Assembly (NCBI GenBank): GCA_023424585.1
Contig: JAFADT010000857.1
Location: 1-6,061 of the forward strand
From: Pseudomonadota bacterium
Lineage (GTDB): Bacteria > Myxococcota > Myxococcia > Myxococcales > Myxococcaceae
DNA: 6,061 nt
Direction: 5' to 3'
Shown: positions 1 through 5,580 of the stretch, one piece after another
Layout: each line of letters begins with the position of its first letter
How positions within the stretch are numbered: the first letter of the stretch is position 1
The notes under the pieces: model-generated
What the model saw: the letters and a program-made list of their open reading frames with translations, nothing else
Database searches by the model: none
What the model was told of the DNA's origin: nothing
Made by a program: the position numbers and the translations under genes

Positions 1-1343
1 CCGTGGCGCAGCTGGGCCAGCTGGGCCTGGAAGGCGGGGCTGGCGTCGCGCAGCTGCACGCCGAAGCCCTGGGCCATGTTCCACGCCTGGGCCTGCTCGG
101 CGGTGACGTGGCGCACCACCTGCGCGGTGCACGGCAGGTCGCCGCCGGGCAGCCGCAGCACCAGCGACACGTCCGACAGGAGCGCGGGCGGCGGGGTGGC
201 CAGTTGGAAGAAGAGGCCGGAGCGGCCCACCCACTCCCCCTTGAGCTCCACCGGGGCCTGCGCGCCGGGGCCGCGCAGGAGCGCGGTGAGCTGCGGCGCG
301 GAGGGCGCGGGCGGCGGCGCGAGCGACGCCTCCAGGGCCGCGCGCAGCTCCGCGGCGGAGGCGAAGCGGTGCTCGGGCCGCTTGGCCAGCGCGCGCAGGA
401 GCACCCGCGACAGGGCCTCCGGCACGGCCGGGTTCAGCTCGTGCGGCGGGACGGGGTCCTTCTGCAGGTGGCCCACCAGGATCTCGGCGGTGGTGCGGCC
501 GTAGAAGGGCACCTGGCCGGTGAGCAGCAGGTACGCGAGCACGCCGGCGGCGTAGAGGTCGCTGCGCGCGTCCACGATGCCGTCGCCGCACTGCTCGGGG
601 GCCATGAACTCCGGCGTGCCCAGGAGGACGCCCACCTCGGTGGTCATCTCCCCGGCGGGCCGGGACAGGAGCTTGGCGATGCCGAAGTCGAGCAGCTTCA
701 CGCGCTGCTTGCCATGGGGGCTGGAGACGAGGAAGACGTTGGCGGGCTTCAGGTCGCGGTGGACGATGCCGTGCGCGTGCGCGGCGCCCAGGGCGTCACA
801 CACCTGCGTCATCAGCTCCACCACCAGCGCCGGGGCCATGGGCCCGCGGGCGAAGTTGGCCAGGCTGTCCCCCTCCAGGTACTCCATGACGAGGTACGGG
901 CGCCCGTCGCGCGAGTCCAGGTCGTAGAGGGTGACGACGTTCTCGTGCTGCACGAGCGTGAGCGTGCGGGCCTCGGACAGGAAGCGCGCGACGAGCTCCG
1001 GCGCCTGGGCCAGGTGCGCGTGGAGCACCTTGATGGCCACGCGCTTCTGGATGAGCGCGTGCTCCGCGAGGAACACGGTGCCCATGCCGCCGCGCCCCAG
1101 CTCGCGCACGATGCGGAAGCGGCCGAACTCCTGCCCCACCAGCGAGGGCACCACGGGCGTGGGAGACAACATGGGCGAAGGCGCGGGCGTCTCGGGCCTC
1201 GCCGCCACGGGGCCCGGCGGCGGCGTGCCGGCGTAGAGCATCGTGCCGCCATTGAGGTCGAGCCCCCGCATCAGCGTGGGACACGCCTCCGCGTCCGAGT
1301 GGGGCTGACCGCAGGAGCAGGTGAGTGGCGACGGGTCGAGCAC
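1..1343 (-). CDS. Ser/Thr protein kinase with C-terminal PilZ-like domain (3' end outside window)
   Basis: This is a Hanks-type (eukaryote-like) Ser/Thr kinase that would phosphorylate cytoplasmic proteins. No stop occurs before the window edge, so the C-terminus is missing; 447 codons are visible from GTG 1343. Residues 1-70 are a Pro-rich leader. It begins with a Cys cluster (C-S-C-G-Q, then C-P about 11 residues later) like the short zinc-ribbon-like starts of other myxobacterial kinases. The kinase domain covers about 74-340: glycine loop GRGGMG (83-88), VAIK lysine 105, helix-C Glu 124, HRDLKPAN with Asp 197, DFG 219-221 and APE 248-250. All catalytic residues are present, so it should be active. 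A Pro/Ala linker leads to a PilZ-like domain (about 362-447) with EWVGRSGLFF and GFGVQL strands. The canonical c-di-GMP RxxxR motif is not seen. No transmembrane segment is visible. Start: GTG 1343 keeps the Cys cluster and GC-rich third positions. ATG 1271 is the alternative and has GGAGG 14 nt upstream. A sigma-54-like promoter lies just upstream. Confidence 0.93.
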   Translation of the reverse strand, partial: MLDPSPLTCSCGQPHSDAEACPTLMRGLDLNGGTMLYAGTPPPGPVAARPETPAPSPMLSPTPVVPSLVGQEFGRFRIVRELGRGGMGTVFLAEHALIQKRVAIKVLHAHLAQAPELVARFLSEARTLTLVQHENVVTLYDLDSRDGRPYLVMEYLEGDSLANFARGPMAPALVVELMTQVCDALGAAHAHGIVHRDLKPANVFLVSSPHGKQRVKLLDFGIAKLLSRPAGEMTTEVGVLLGTPEFMAPEQCGDGIVDARSDLYAAGVLAYLLLTGQVPFYGRTTAEILVGHLQKDPVPPHELNPAVPEALSRVLLRALAKRPEHRFASAAELRAALEASLAPPPAPSAPQLTALLRGPGAQAPVELKGEWVGRSGLFFQLATPPPALLSDVSLVLRLPGGDLPCTAQVVRHVTAEQAQAWNMAQGFGVQLRDASPAFQAQLAQLRH

Positions 1344-1399
1344 GAGGAGTTCGGGACCAGGGGAAGGCGAAGCAGGGTCAGGACAGCGTCAGCGGCCGA

Positions 1400-1415
1400 T
1401 GCGAGGGGTGTGCCA
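1400..1415 (-). promoter_or_regulatory. Putative sigma-54 (-24/-12) promoter of the kinase gene
   Basis: Read on the minus strand, the 16 bases are TGGCACACCCCTCGCA. The sigma-54 consensus is TGGCACG-N4-TTGCW. Ten of the twelve conserved positions match, including the invariant GG and GC at the exact spacing. Transcription would start near 1389, leaving a leader of about 45 nt before GTG 1343. Sigma-54 promoters with enhancer-binding activators are common in myxobacteria. The site was found by eye and one chance match in a GC-rich 850-base region is possible, but its position and direction fit the kinase gene. Confidence 0.5.
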
Positions 1416-1527
1416 GGAGCTGGGGTTTTCCGGTTCACGCGGACGGGCGCGCCAACCGGTTGATCCGCTTCGCTTTTGAGACACTCGGATGCGGCGTGGG
1501 TCCCAGCTCATCGGCAGACACCCCTCG
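1402..1527. repeat. Long imperfect inverted repeat (arms 1402-1424 and 1502-1527)
   Basis: CGAGGGGTGT at 1402-1411 is the exact complement of ACACCCCTCG at 1518-1527. GAGCTGGG at 1417-1424 is the exact complement of CCCAGCTC at 1502-1509. A GCC/GGC pair lies between these blocks, and the right arm has three extra bases. The arms enclose 77 bases, which hold two smaller inverted repeats: CCGGTT 1430-1435 with AACCGG 1454-1459, and ATCCG 1463-1467 with CGGAT 1486-1490. The left arm overlaps the sigma-54-like element. This could be a folded RNA, a paired operator, or a small MITE-like element. No target-site duplication is evident at the ends. Confidence 0.55.
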
Positions 1528-1659
1528 GTTCCGGGGAGTTTTTACAGCCCCGGGACGGAACAGTTTTCCGTCCAGCACCTCCCAAGACGTCTGCCCCGCA
1601 GACCCTTGGGTAACTTTCGCCCCGACGCCCCTTCAACCCTGCTTCCCCGCGGCGAAAGT
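1528..1659. other. Run of adjacent hairpins in the intergenic region (possible structured RNA)
   Basis: Four inverted repeats follow one another. GTTCCGGGG 1528-1536 pairs with CCCCGGGAC 1548-1556 (one G-U pair). GGACGGAA 1553-1560 pairs exactly with TTCCGTCC 1566-1573. CCCAAG plus GTCTGC (1581-1594) pairs with GCAGAC plus CTTGGG (1598-1610), giving 12 bp with a small internal loop and a CCC loop. ACTTTCGCC 1613-1621 pairs exactly with GGCGAAAGT 1651-1659. The first two share bases 1553-1556, so they exclude each other, as in an attenuator. No U-run follows any stem, so simple intrinsic termination is unlikely. The strand and any transcript are unknown, and no tRNA, tmRNA, RNase P or 6S hallmark was recognised. 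Confidence 0.35.
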
Positions 1660-1688
1660 CCCTTGAAGATGACAGCACGCCGCGCGGG

Positions 1689-1726
1689 TTTCCAGTGCGC
1701 ACCGACGCTAACGTCCACGCTGGAAA
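1689..1726. repeat. Short imperfect inverted repeat
   Basis: TTTCCAG at 1689-1695 is complementary to CTGGAAA at 1720-1726. The next inner bases TG/CA also pair if one G is bulged. It encloses about 20 bases. It continues the run of stems to its left but is weaker, and no function can be assigned. Confidence 0.3.
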
Positions 1727-1753
1727 ACATCTCGTTCACTCTCGAAGAAAGCC

Positions 1754-1860
1754 GTGATTGCCCGACTGGCTGAGGGAGCCAGGAAGGCCCTGTGGCGTGA
1801 GAGGAACGTGTGGATCCAACGGTGTTGGGGCGGCGACAAATCGGCCTGGGATGAACTGTC
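1754..1860 (+). pseudogene. Possible remnant of an ECF sigma factor N-terminus
   Basis: From GTG 1754 the frame reads a short helix-like peptide containing IQRCWGGDKSAWDEL. This resembles the start of sigma-70 region 2 in ECF sigma factors, which often reads [I/L]xRCxxGDxxAWxEL before a Tyr-containing helix. After this stretch (about 1860) no frame continues the sigma-factor pattern: the same frame runs on as low-complexity sequence to a stop at 2021-2023. About 70% of third positions in the fragment are G/C, below the neighbouring genes, which fits decay or chance. There is no good ribosome binding site. Treat it as a weak relic call, possibly coincidental. Confidence 0.2.
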
Positions 1861-1890
1861 CTGCGCGGATGGCGGGGGTTTCCGGGCTTC

Positions 1891-2091
1891 TGCCGGGACG
1901 TGGCCGAGGGCGGGTCCGCGGGGGCGTCCCGCGGCGGCTTCGCGTGCCGGGACCCGCGTCCCGGGGACCCGTCATCGCCGGGAGCGGGCATGCAGACCGG
2001 CGGCGTCGTGGGCGCATGACTGACGGGCGGCGCATGGATGCCCACCGTTCCTGGCATGACGATCTCGAACGCGATCATGCCGGGACGTGGC
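1891..2091 (+). repeat. Direct repeat pair, 14 bp (1891-1904 and 2078-2091)
   Basis: TGCCGGGACGTGGC occurs exactly at 1891-1904 and again at 2078-2091, 187 bases apart start to start. The second copy overlaps the right arm of the palindrome at 2053-2081. A related GTGCCGGGAC string lies near 1948. This could be a repeated regulator site upstream of the operon, or chance in GC-rich DNA. Confidence 0.35.
2053..2081. promoter_or_regulatory. Palindrome upstream of the operon (operator candidate)
   Basis: GGCATGA at 2053-2059 is the exact complement of TCATGCC at 2075-2081, with 15 bases between. Pairing can extend outward by a G-T and a C-G pair. It lies about 110 bases before the start of the aldo/keto reductase gene, a plausible place for a dimeric regulator to bind. 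No known operator was recognised. Confidence 0.35.
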
Positions 2092-2192
2092 GGGCTGGAG
2101 GCCAGGATGGCGCCGGCCGGCCTGGCTGTGTCCGCCATGTCGGCGGCCTGGACCGTCCCTCTTCCGGCAGGTCCCTCACCCACGGAGACGTC

Positions 2193-3026
2193 ATGAGCAC
2201 ACCACCCCCCCGCGGACTGCGCGACGGCAACTCGATTCCCCCCATGGGCTTCGGCACCTGGCCGCTGACGGGCGACGCCGCGGCGGTGGCGGTGGAGACG
2301 GCGCTGCGGACGGGCTACCGCCTCATCGACACGGCGGCGCGGTACGACAACGAGGAGGCGGTGGGCCGAGGGCTGCGAGCGTCTGGCATCCCTCGCGCGG
2401 AGCTCTTCGTCACGACGAAGCTCGCCGGGGCGGACCATGGCTACGACGCCACGCTCCGGGCCTTCGATGCGAGCGCGCGCCGACTGGGCTTGGAGACGGT
2501 GGACCTGTACCTCATCCACTGGCCACTGCCGGCGCGGAACCTCTACGTGGACTCGTGGCGCGCGTTCCTGCGGCTGAAGGAGGAGGGCCGGGTGCGCTCG
2601 GTCGGCGTCTCCAACTTCGAGCCGGAGCACATCCGCCGGCTGGTCGACGAGACCGGGGTGGCGCCGGTGGTGAACCAGGTGGAGCTGCATCCGGACTTCG
2701 CGCAGCAGACGCTGCGGGAGGACGCCGCGTCGCGGGGCATCGTGGTGGAGGCCTGGAGCCCGCTGGGCCGGGGCGGCGAGTTGCTGAAGCGGGACGTCCT
2801 CACGCGGCTCGCGAAGAAGCACGGCCGCAGCCCCGCGCAGATCGTCCTCCGCTGGCACGTGGAGCTGGGGAACGTGGCCATCCCCAAGTCCCAGAACCCC
2901 CAGCGCATGAAGGAGAACCTCGACGTGTTCGACTTCCAGTTGGACGCGGACGACGTGGCCGCGCTCGCGACGCTGGACCGGGGCCACCGGCTGGGCGGCG
3001 ACCCGAACGTGTACGTCGAGCTGTAG
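2193..3026 (+). CDS. Aldo/keto reductase
   Basis: A 277-residue cytoplasmic NADPH-dependent carbonyl reductase of the (beta/alpha)8 aldo/keto reductase superfamily. It most resembles the AKR5 / 2,5-diketo-gluconate reductase-like branch, whose members are about 270-285 residues. The full catalytic tetrad is visible: Asp46 in GYRLIDTAARYDNEEAVG, Tyr51, Lys76 in VTTKL and His109 in LIHWP. Other family signatures are VGVSNF (137-142), NQVELHP (161-167), WSPLGRG (188-194) and the NADPH-binding IPKSQNPQRMKENL (230-243, Lys232). Such enzymes reduce aldehydes, ketoses or diketo acids to alcohols. The substrate cannot be deduced. Start ATG 2193 has GGAG five bases upstream. The frame is open further left, but that extension is Arg-rich and unlike the family. 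This is the first gene of a four-gene operon; the next begins 11 bases after the stop. Confidence 0.95.
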   Translation: MSTPPPRGLRDGNSIPPMGFGTWPLTGDAAAVAVETALRTGYRLIDTAARYDNEEAVGRGLRASGIPRAELFVTTKLAGADHGYDATLRAFDASARRLGLETVDLYLIHWPLPARNLYVDSWRAFLRLKEEGRVRSVGVSNFEPEHIRRLVDETGVAPVVNQVELHPDFAQQTLREDAASRGIVVEAWSPLGRGGELLKRDVLTRLAKKHGRSPAQIVLRWHVELGNVAIPKSQNPQRMKENLDVFDFQLDADDVAALATLDRGHRLGGDPNVYVEL

Positions 3027-3037
3027 GGGGACGGGCC

Positions 3038-4207
3038 ATGAGGTTCCATCGCGAGGTCGGAGCGCTGGGGGTGCTGCTCGCGTCGCTGAGCGCGTGGGCG
3101 GAGGACGCGGTGGACTTCTCCACGCGTCCCACCGGCACGCTGGAGGTGGTGGCGCGCTTCAGCGGGCCGGGCCCGTCGGGCATCGCGGTCACGCCGGGCG
3201 GGCGGGTGTTCGTGGGGTTCCCGAGGCACGCGGAGGACCACCAGGGCGCGACGCTGGCGGAGCTGGTGCGGGGCACGCTGGTCCCCTTCCCCAGCGCGGC
3301 CATGAGCCTGCCGTCGAGCCTGCCCGCCGCGCAGCGCCTGCTGTCGGTGCACGGGATGACCACCGACACGAAGGGCAACGTGTGGGTGATTGATGACGGC
3401 AAGCGCGCGGGCATCCAGGGGATACCGGAGGGCGGGGCCAAGGTCGTGGGCTTCAACCCGGCGACTCACGAGGTCATCGCCAGCGTGGTGATCCGCGCGC
3501 CGGCGCTGCTGCCCGACAGTCACCTCAACGACCTGCGCGTGGACCTGACCCACGGCGCGAAGGGCATGGCGTACATCACCGACTCCTCGTTCGGCACGTC
3601 GCCCGCGCTCGTGGTGGTGGACCTGGCCACGGGGCGGCAGCGCCGGGTGCTGGCCGAGCATCCCTCCACCCAGCCGGAGCAGGACTTCCTGGCGGTGCTG
3701 GAGGGCAAGCCGCTGCGCTACGACCCGAAGCACCCGACGTTCCCGGTGGGAGGCGCGGACGGCATCGCGCTGAGCGCGGACTCCCGGCGGCTGTACTACG
3801 CGCCGCTGACGAGCCGGCGGCTCTACAGCCTTCCGACGGACGTGCTGTCGGACCTCGCTGCGCCGGAGCGCACGTTGGCGGCGGCGGTGAAGGACGAGGG
3901 AGAGAAGGGGTTCGCGGATGGGCTGGCCATGGACTCACATGACCGGCTGTACGTCACGGATGGAGAGCACCACGCCCTCCTGCGCCGGTGGCCGGACGGT
4001 CACTTCGACGTGGTGGTGAGGGATGCGCGCATCGTCTGGCCCGACGGCATCTTCGCCACGGCGGATTCTGTCTATGTGACGCTCGGGCAGTGGAACCGGC
4101 TGCCGTCGTTCAATGGCGGCAAGGACCTGCGCGAGCCGCCGTATCTGTTGATGCGTGCACCGCTGGAGTCGGTGGCTCCGGTGGATGCCACGCGGACAGG
4201 GAAGTGA
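3038..4207 (+). CDS. Secreted MRJP/yellow-like beta-propeller (L-dopachrome tautomerase-related, SMP-30-like)
   Basis: A 389-residue exported protein. Residues 1-21 form a Sec signal peptide (hydrophobic GALGVLLASLSAWA, likely cleaved after AWA). The rest looks like a six-bladed propeller of the major royal jelly/yellow family, which bacterial annotations call L-dopachrome tautomerase-related or SMP-30/gluconolactonase-like. Supporting motifs are NVWVIDDGKR (114-123), SHLNDLRVD (161-169), AYITDSS (178-184), LVVVDLATGR (191-200), GGADGIALSAD (238-248), LYYAPLTSRRLYSLPT (252-267), FADGLAMDS (292-300) and WPDGIF (334-339). Repeated D-G and D-S turns mark blade strands and may bind metal, as in SMP-30 lactonases. 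The exact activity (lactonase, tautomerase or ligand binding) is not known for these bacterial proteins. ATG 3038 follows a GGGG-ACGGG purine stretch. It lies 11 bases after the reductase and 31 bases before the PPC gene, so the genes are probably co-transcribed. Confidence 0.87.
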   Translation: MRFHREVGALGVLLASLSAWAEDAVDFSTRPTGTLEVVARFSGPGPSGIAVTPGGRVFVGFPRHAEDHQGATLAELVRGTLVPFPSAAMSLPSSLPAAQRLLSVHGMTTDTKGNVWVIDDGKRAGIQGIPEGGAKVVGFNPATHEVIASVVIRAPALLPDSHLNDLRVDLTHGAKGMAYITDSSFGTSPALVVVDLATGRQRRVLAEHPSTQPEQDFLAVLEGKPLRYDPKHPTFPVGGADGIALSADSRRLYYAPLTSRRLYSLPTDVLSDLAAPERTLAAAVKDEGEKGFADGLAMDSHDRLYVTDGEHHALLRRWPDGHFDVVVRDARIVWPDGIFATADSVYVTLGQWNRLPSFNGGKDLREPPYLLMRAPLESVAPVDATRTGK

Positions 4208-4238
4208 GGAGCATCCACGTCCCCGAGGAGAGGTCATC

Positions 4239-4814
4239 ATGAAGCCCTTGTTCCTGGCGGTCAGCACGTTCGGGTTCGCGGCCGTGTCGTTGGCGGTCTC
4301 CGCGGCGCACACGGCTGACAAGGCCCCCTACGTCCCACCCGAGAAGGCCACGCCGCATGGCGAAGCGCCTCACGCGCGTTCACAGTTGTTGAGCGACGTG
4401 AACGGTCGGCGGACCTATGCGCTCATCCTGAAGAGCGGTGATGAGGTGTTCACGGCGCTGAGCCAGTTCGCCAGGGAGCACCAGCTGCGGGCGGCGCACT
4501 TCACCGCCATCGGTGCGCTGCGCGACGTGGAGCTGGGTTGGTACGACCTGGGGCGGAGGGCCTACAAGGTCAACCCGGTGCAGGGGCAGGTGGAGGCCCT
4601 GTCCGTGATTGGGGACGTGGGGATGGCAAGCGGCGCGCCGGTGGTGCACGCGCATGTCGTCGTGGGCGCGGAGGACGGGACGACGCGCGGAGGTCACCTG
4701 CTCCACGCGGTCGCGTCACCGACGCTGGAGGTGTTCGTGGTCGAGGAGCCGGCGGAGCTTCGCAAAGAGCATGACCAGGACTCCGGCCTGACGCTCTTCG
4801 AGCCGGCGCCCTGA
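4239..4814 (+). CDS. Secreted PPC/DUF296 domain protein
   Basis: A 191-residue protein with a signal peptide (hydrophobic LFLAVSTFGFAAVSLAVSAA, cleavage near residues 22-26), a short Pro/His-rich linker (27-55) and a PPC (plants-and-prokaryotes-conserved, DUF296) domain at about 56-186. Key strings are RTYALILKSGDEV (58-70), AAHFTAIGALRDVELGWYD (85-103), GDVGMASGAPVVHAHVVVG (125-143) and GGHLLHAVASPTLEVFV (151-167). Histidines 87, 137, 139 and 153 fall where the trimeric bacterial PPC proteins are thought to hold metal. PPC domains are best known from plant AT-hook proteins, but this one has no DNA-binding hook and is exported, so a periplasmic enzymatic or binding role is more likely. ATG 4239 has GGAGAGG 5 bases upstream. 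An in-frame ATG at 4155 lies inside the preceding gene and would spoil the signal peptide. Confidence 0.88.
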   Translation: MKPLFLAVSTFGFAAVSLAVSAAHTADKAPYVPPEKATPHGEAPHARSQLLSDVNGRRTYALILKSGDEVFTALSQFAREHQLRAAHFTAIGALRDVELGWYDLGRRAYKVNPVQGQVEALSVIGDVGMASGAPVVHAHVVVGAEDGTTRGGHLLHAVASPTLEVFVVEEPAELRKEHDQDSGLTLFEPAP

Positions 4815-4826
4815 TGGGAGAGGAGC

Positions 4827-5357
4827 ATGGCCATGCGCTTACGATTGGGATGGCAGGCGGCCCTGGTGGCCATGCTCGGGCTGGGCGGAGGCGCCTGGGC
4901 CCGCGAACCCGCTGCCGCGGCGCCTGTCTTCAGCTACTGGCACAACTGGACGGATGAGCACGGGGTCAGCCACATGACCCGGTGCCCCGTGCGGAGCTTC
5001 GACCTGAAGAGCATGTCTCCGCCCGCAGCGCCGCAATGGCAGGCACGCCAGCCGCCCGGAGAGTCCCAGGTCCTCTTCACGGTCCAGCCGGATGGCTGGA
5101 AGGGGTCCTGGCACGAGAACCCGAAGGTCCAGTGGATCATCCCCCTCTCTGGGAAGTGGTTCGTCGAGGCGATGGACGGCACGCGCGTGGAATTGGGACC
5201 GGGCGAGGTGTCCCTGGGCGAGGACCTGAACACAAGGCCGGACGCGCAAGGGCGCAAAGGCCATCTCTCCGGGAACGTCACCCCCGGCCCCGTGACGCTG
5301 ATGGTCGTGCAGCTTGAGGAGGAGCCCACCGTCAATCAACCGTGCCGGTTCAAGTGA
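4827..5357 (+). CDS. Secreted cupin-domain protein
   Basis: A 176-residue exported protein and the last gene of the operon. Residues 1-25 are a signal peptide ending AWA. The mature N-terminus has FSYWHNWTDEHGVSHMTRC and LKSMSPPAAPQW. A single small cupin barrel follows (about 80-165): WHENPKVQWIIPLSGKWFVE (95-114, cupin motif 1 region), VELGPGEVSLGEDL (121-134) and GHLSGNVTPG (145-154, motif 2 region). His96, Glu97, Glu132 and His146 are candidate metal ligands, but the classic HxH is not complete, so catalysis is uncertain. Cys53 and Cys173 could form a disulfide after export. The substrate is unknown. Start is ambiguous: ATG 4827 has GGGAG six bases upstream and ATG 4833 has AGGAG seven bases upstream, differing by two residues. 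It lies 12 bases after the PPC gene, and its stop is 29 bases before the palindrome at 5387. Confidence 0.86.
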   Translation: MAMRLRLGWQAALVAMLGLGGGAWAREPAAAAPVFSYWHNWTDEHGVSHMTRCPVRSFDLKSMSPPAAPQWQARQPPGESQVLFTVQPDGWKGSWHENPKVQWIIPLSGKWFVEAMDGTRVELGPGEVSLGEDLNTRPDAQGRKGHLSGNVTPGPVTLMVVQLEEEPTVNQPCRFK

Positions 5358-5386
5358 CGACGGTGTTGATGGCGCGAGCCTGGACC

Positions 5387-5411
5387 AACTTGTCCGACAG
5401 TCGGACAAGTT
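5387..5411. terminator. Perfect palindrome between operon and CRISPR array (likely bidirectional terminator)
   Basis: AACTTGTCCGAC at 5387-5398 is the exact complement of the 12 bases at 5400-5411, around a single central A. As RNA it gives an 11-bp stem with a CAG triloop. On the plus strand the stem is followed by T and then mixed sequence, so there is only a minimal U-tail. It lies 29 bases after the cupin stop, and its last three bases are the first three of CRISPR repeat 1. The operon (plus) and the array (minus) converge here, so a shared terminator is the simplest reading. Its perfect symmetry also fits a regulator site. Confidence 0.55.
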
Positions 5412-5445
5412 TCGATCCACGCTCTGCCCCGAAGAGCGGAGCGAC
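5409..5445 (-). repeat. CRISPR repeat 1, degenerate terminal copy
   Basis: It has full length (37 nt) but three differences from consensus: GTTTCGATCCAC instead of GTTTCAACCCAC, and GCTCTGCC instead of GCTCCGCC. One change puts a mismatch in the hairpin stem and two change the handle region. It is the last copy on this side and shares its first three bases with the palindrome. Confidence 0.9.
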
Positions 5446-5478
5446 TCTCATTACTGCGTACGGCTGCACCACCTGCTG

Positions 5479-5508
5479 GTTTCAACCCATGCTCCGTTCC
5501 GGAGCGAC
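5479..5508 (-). repeat. CRISPR repeat 2, 30-nt loop-deleted copy
   Basis: Only 30 nt long. The first 18 bases match consensus except C to T at base 12, and the last bases CGGAGCGAC match. The loop between stems is replaced: GCTCCG-TTC-CGGAGC instead of GCTCCGC, eight loop bases and GCGGAGC. Six stem pairs remain perfect while the UUCG-type loop is lost. Confidence 0.92.
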
Positions 5509-5543
5509 GGGAGCGCGCTCGCGGCCTACTACGGCGCCACCCG

Positions 5544-5580
5544 GCTTCAACCCATGATCCGCCCCGAAGAGCGGAGCGAC
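5544..5580 (-). repeat. CRISPR repeat 3, degenerate copy
   Basis: Full length with three differences, all in the first 14 bases on the plus strand: GCTTCAACCCATGATCC instead of GTTTCAACCCACGCTCC. The C-to-A change breaks one stem pair. The C-to-T change at base 12 is shared with repeat 2, so that change probably arose before the two copies separated. Confidence 0.9.

Larger units (their letters stand above)
1344..2192. other. Divergent intergenic region without a convincing gene
   Basis: These 849 bases separate the leftward kinase from the rightward operon. Frames are open here, but their translations are Arg/Pro/Gly-rich and resemble no family over any useful length. The region holds the kinase promoter candidate, the inverted repeats at 1402-1726, a small hairpin (CTGGCT 1766-1771 with AGCCAG 1777-1782), the ECF-like fragment at 1754-1860, and the palindrome and direct repeat upstream of the operon. 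No tRNA arm motif was found. No clear sigma-70 -35/-10 pair was seen for the operon, whose promoter must lie in the right half of this stretch. Confidence 0.6.

Noticed and set aside
3..1463. Long plus-strand open frame across the kinase region
   Set aside because: The translation is Arg/Gly/His-rich with no family features. The opposite strand encodes a complete set of kinase motifs, so this is a GC-driven shadow.
1581..1610. Intrinsic terminator in the intergenic region
   Set aside because: The stem is strong, but no U-run follows on either strand and no gene ends there.
2052..2067. Sigma-54-like TGGCATG upstream of the operon
   Set aside because: There is no GC at the required -12 spacing.
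1542..2138. Minus-strand frame starting near 2138 with many G/C third positions
   Set aside because: The product is Pro-rich, resembles no family, loses its codon bias in the second half and crosses the hairpin region. Palindromic, GC-rich DNA explains the bias.
1758..2192. Upstream extension of the aldo/keto reductase
   Set aside because: The frame is open, but the extra 145 residues are Arg/Gly-rich. The family starts near ATG 2193, which has a Shine-Dalgarno sequence.
2087..3037. Plus-strand extension of the MRJP-like gene back to 2087
   Set aside because: It overlaps the reductase out of frame, and the Sec signal peptide begins at ATG 3038.
5358..5408. Leader of the CRISPR array on the left
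   Set aside because: The adjacent repeats are the most decayed, the stretch is short and GC-rich, and the repeat polarity points the other way.
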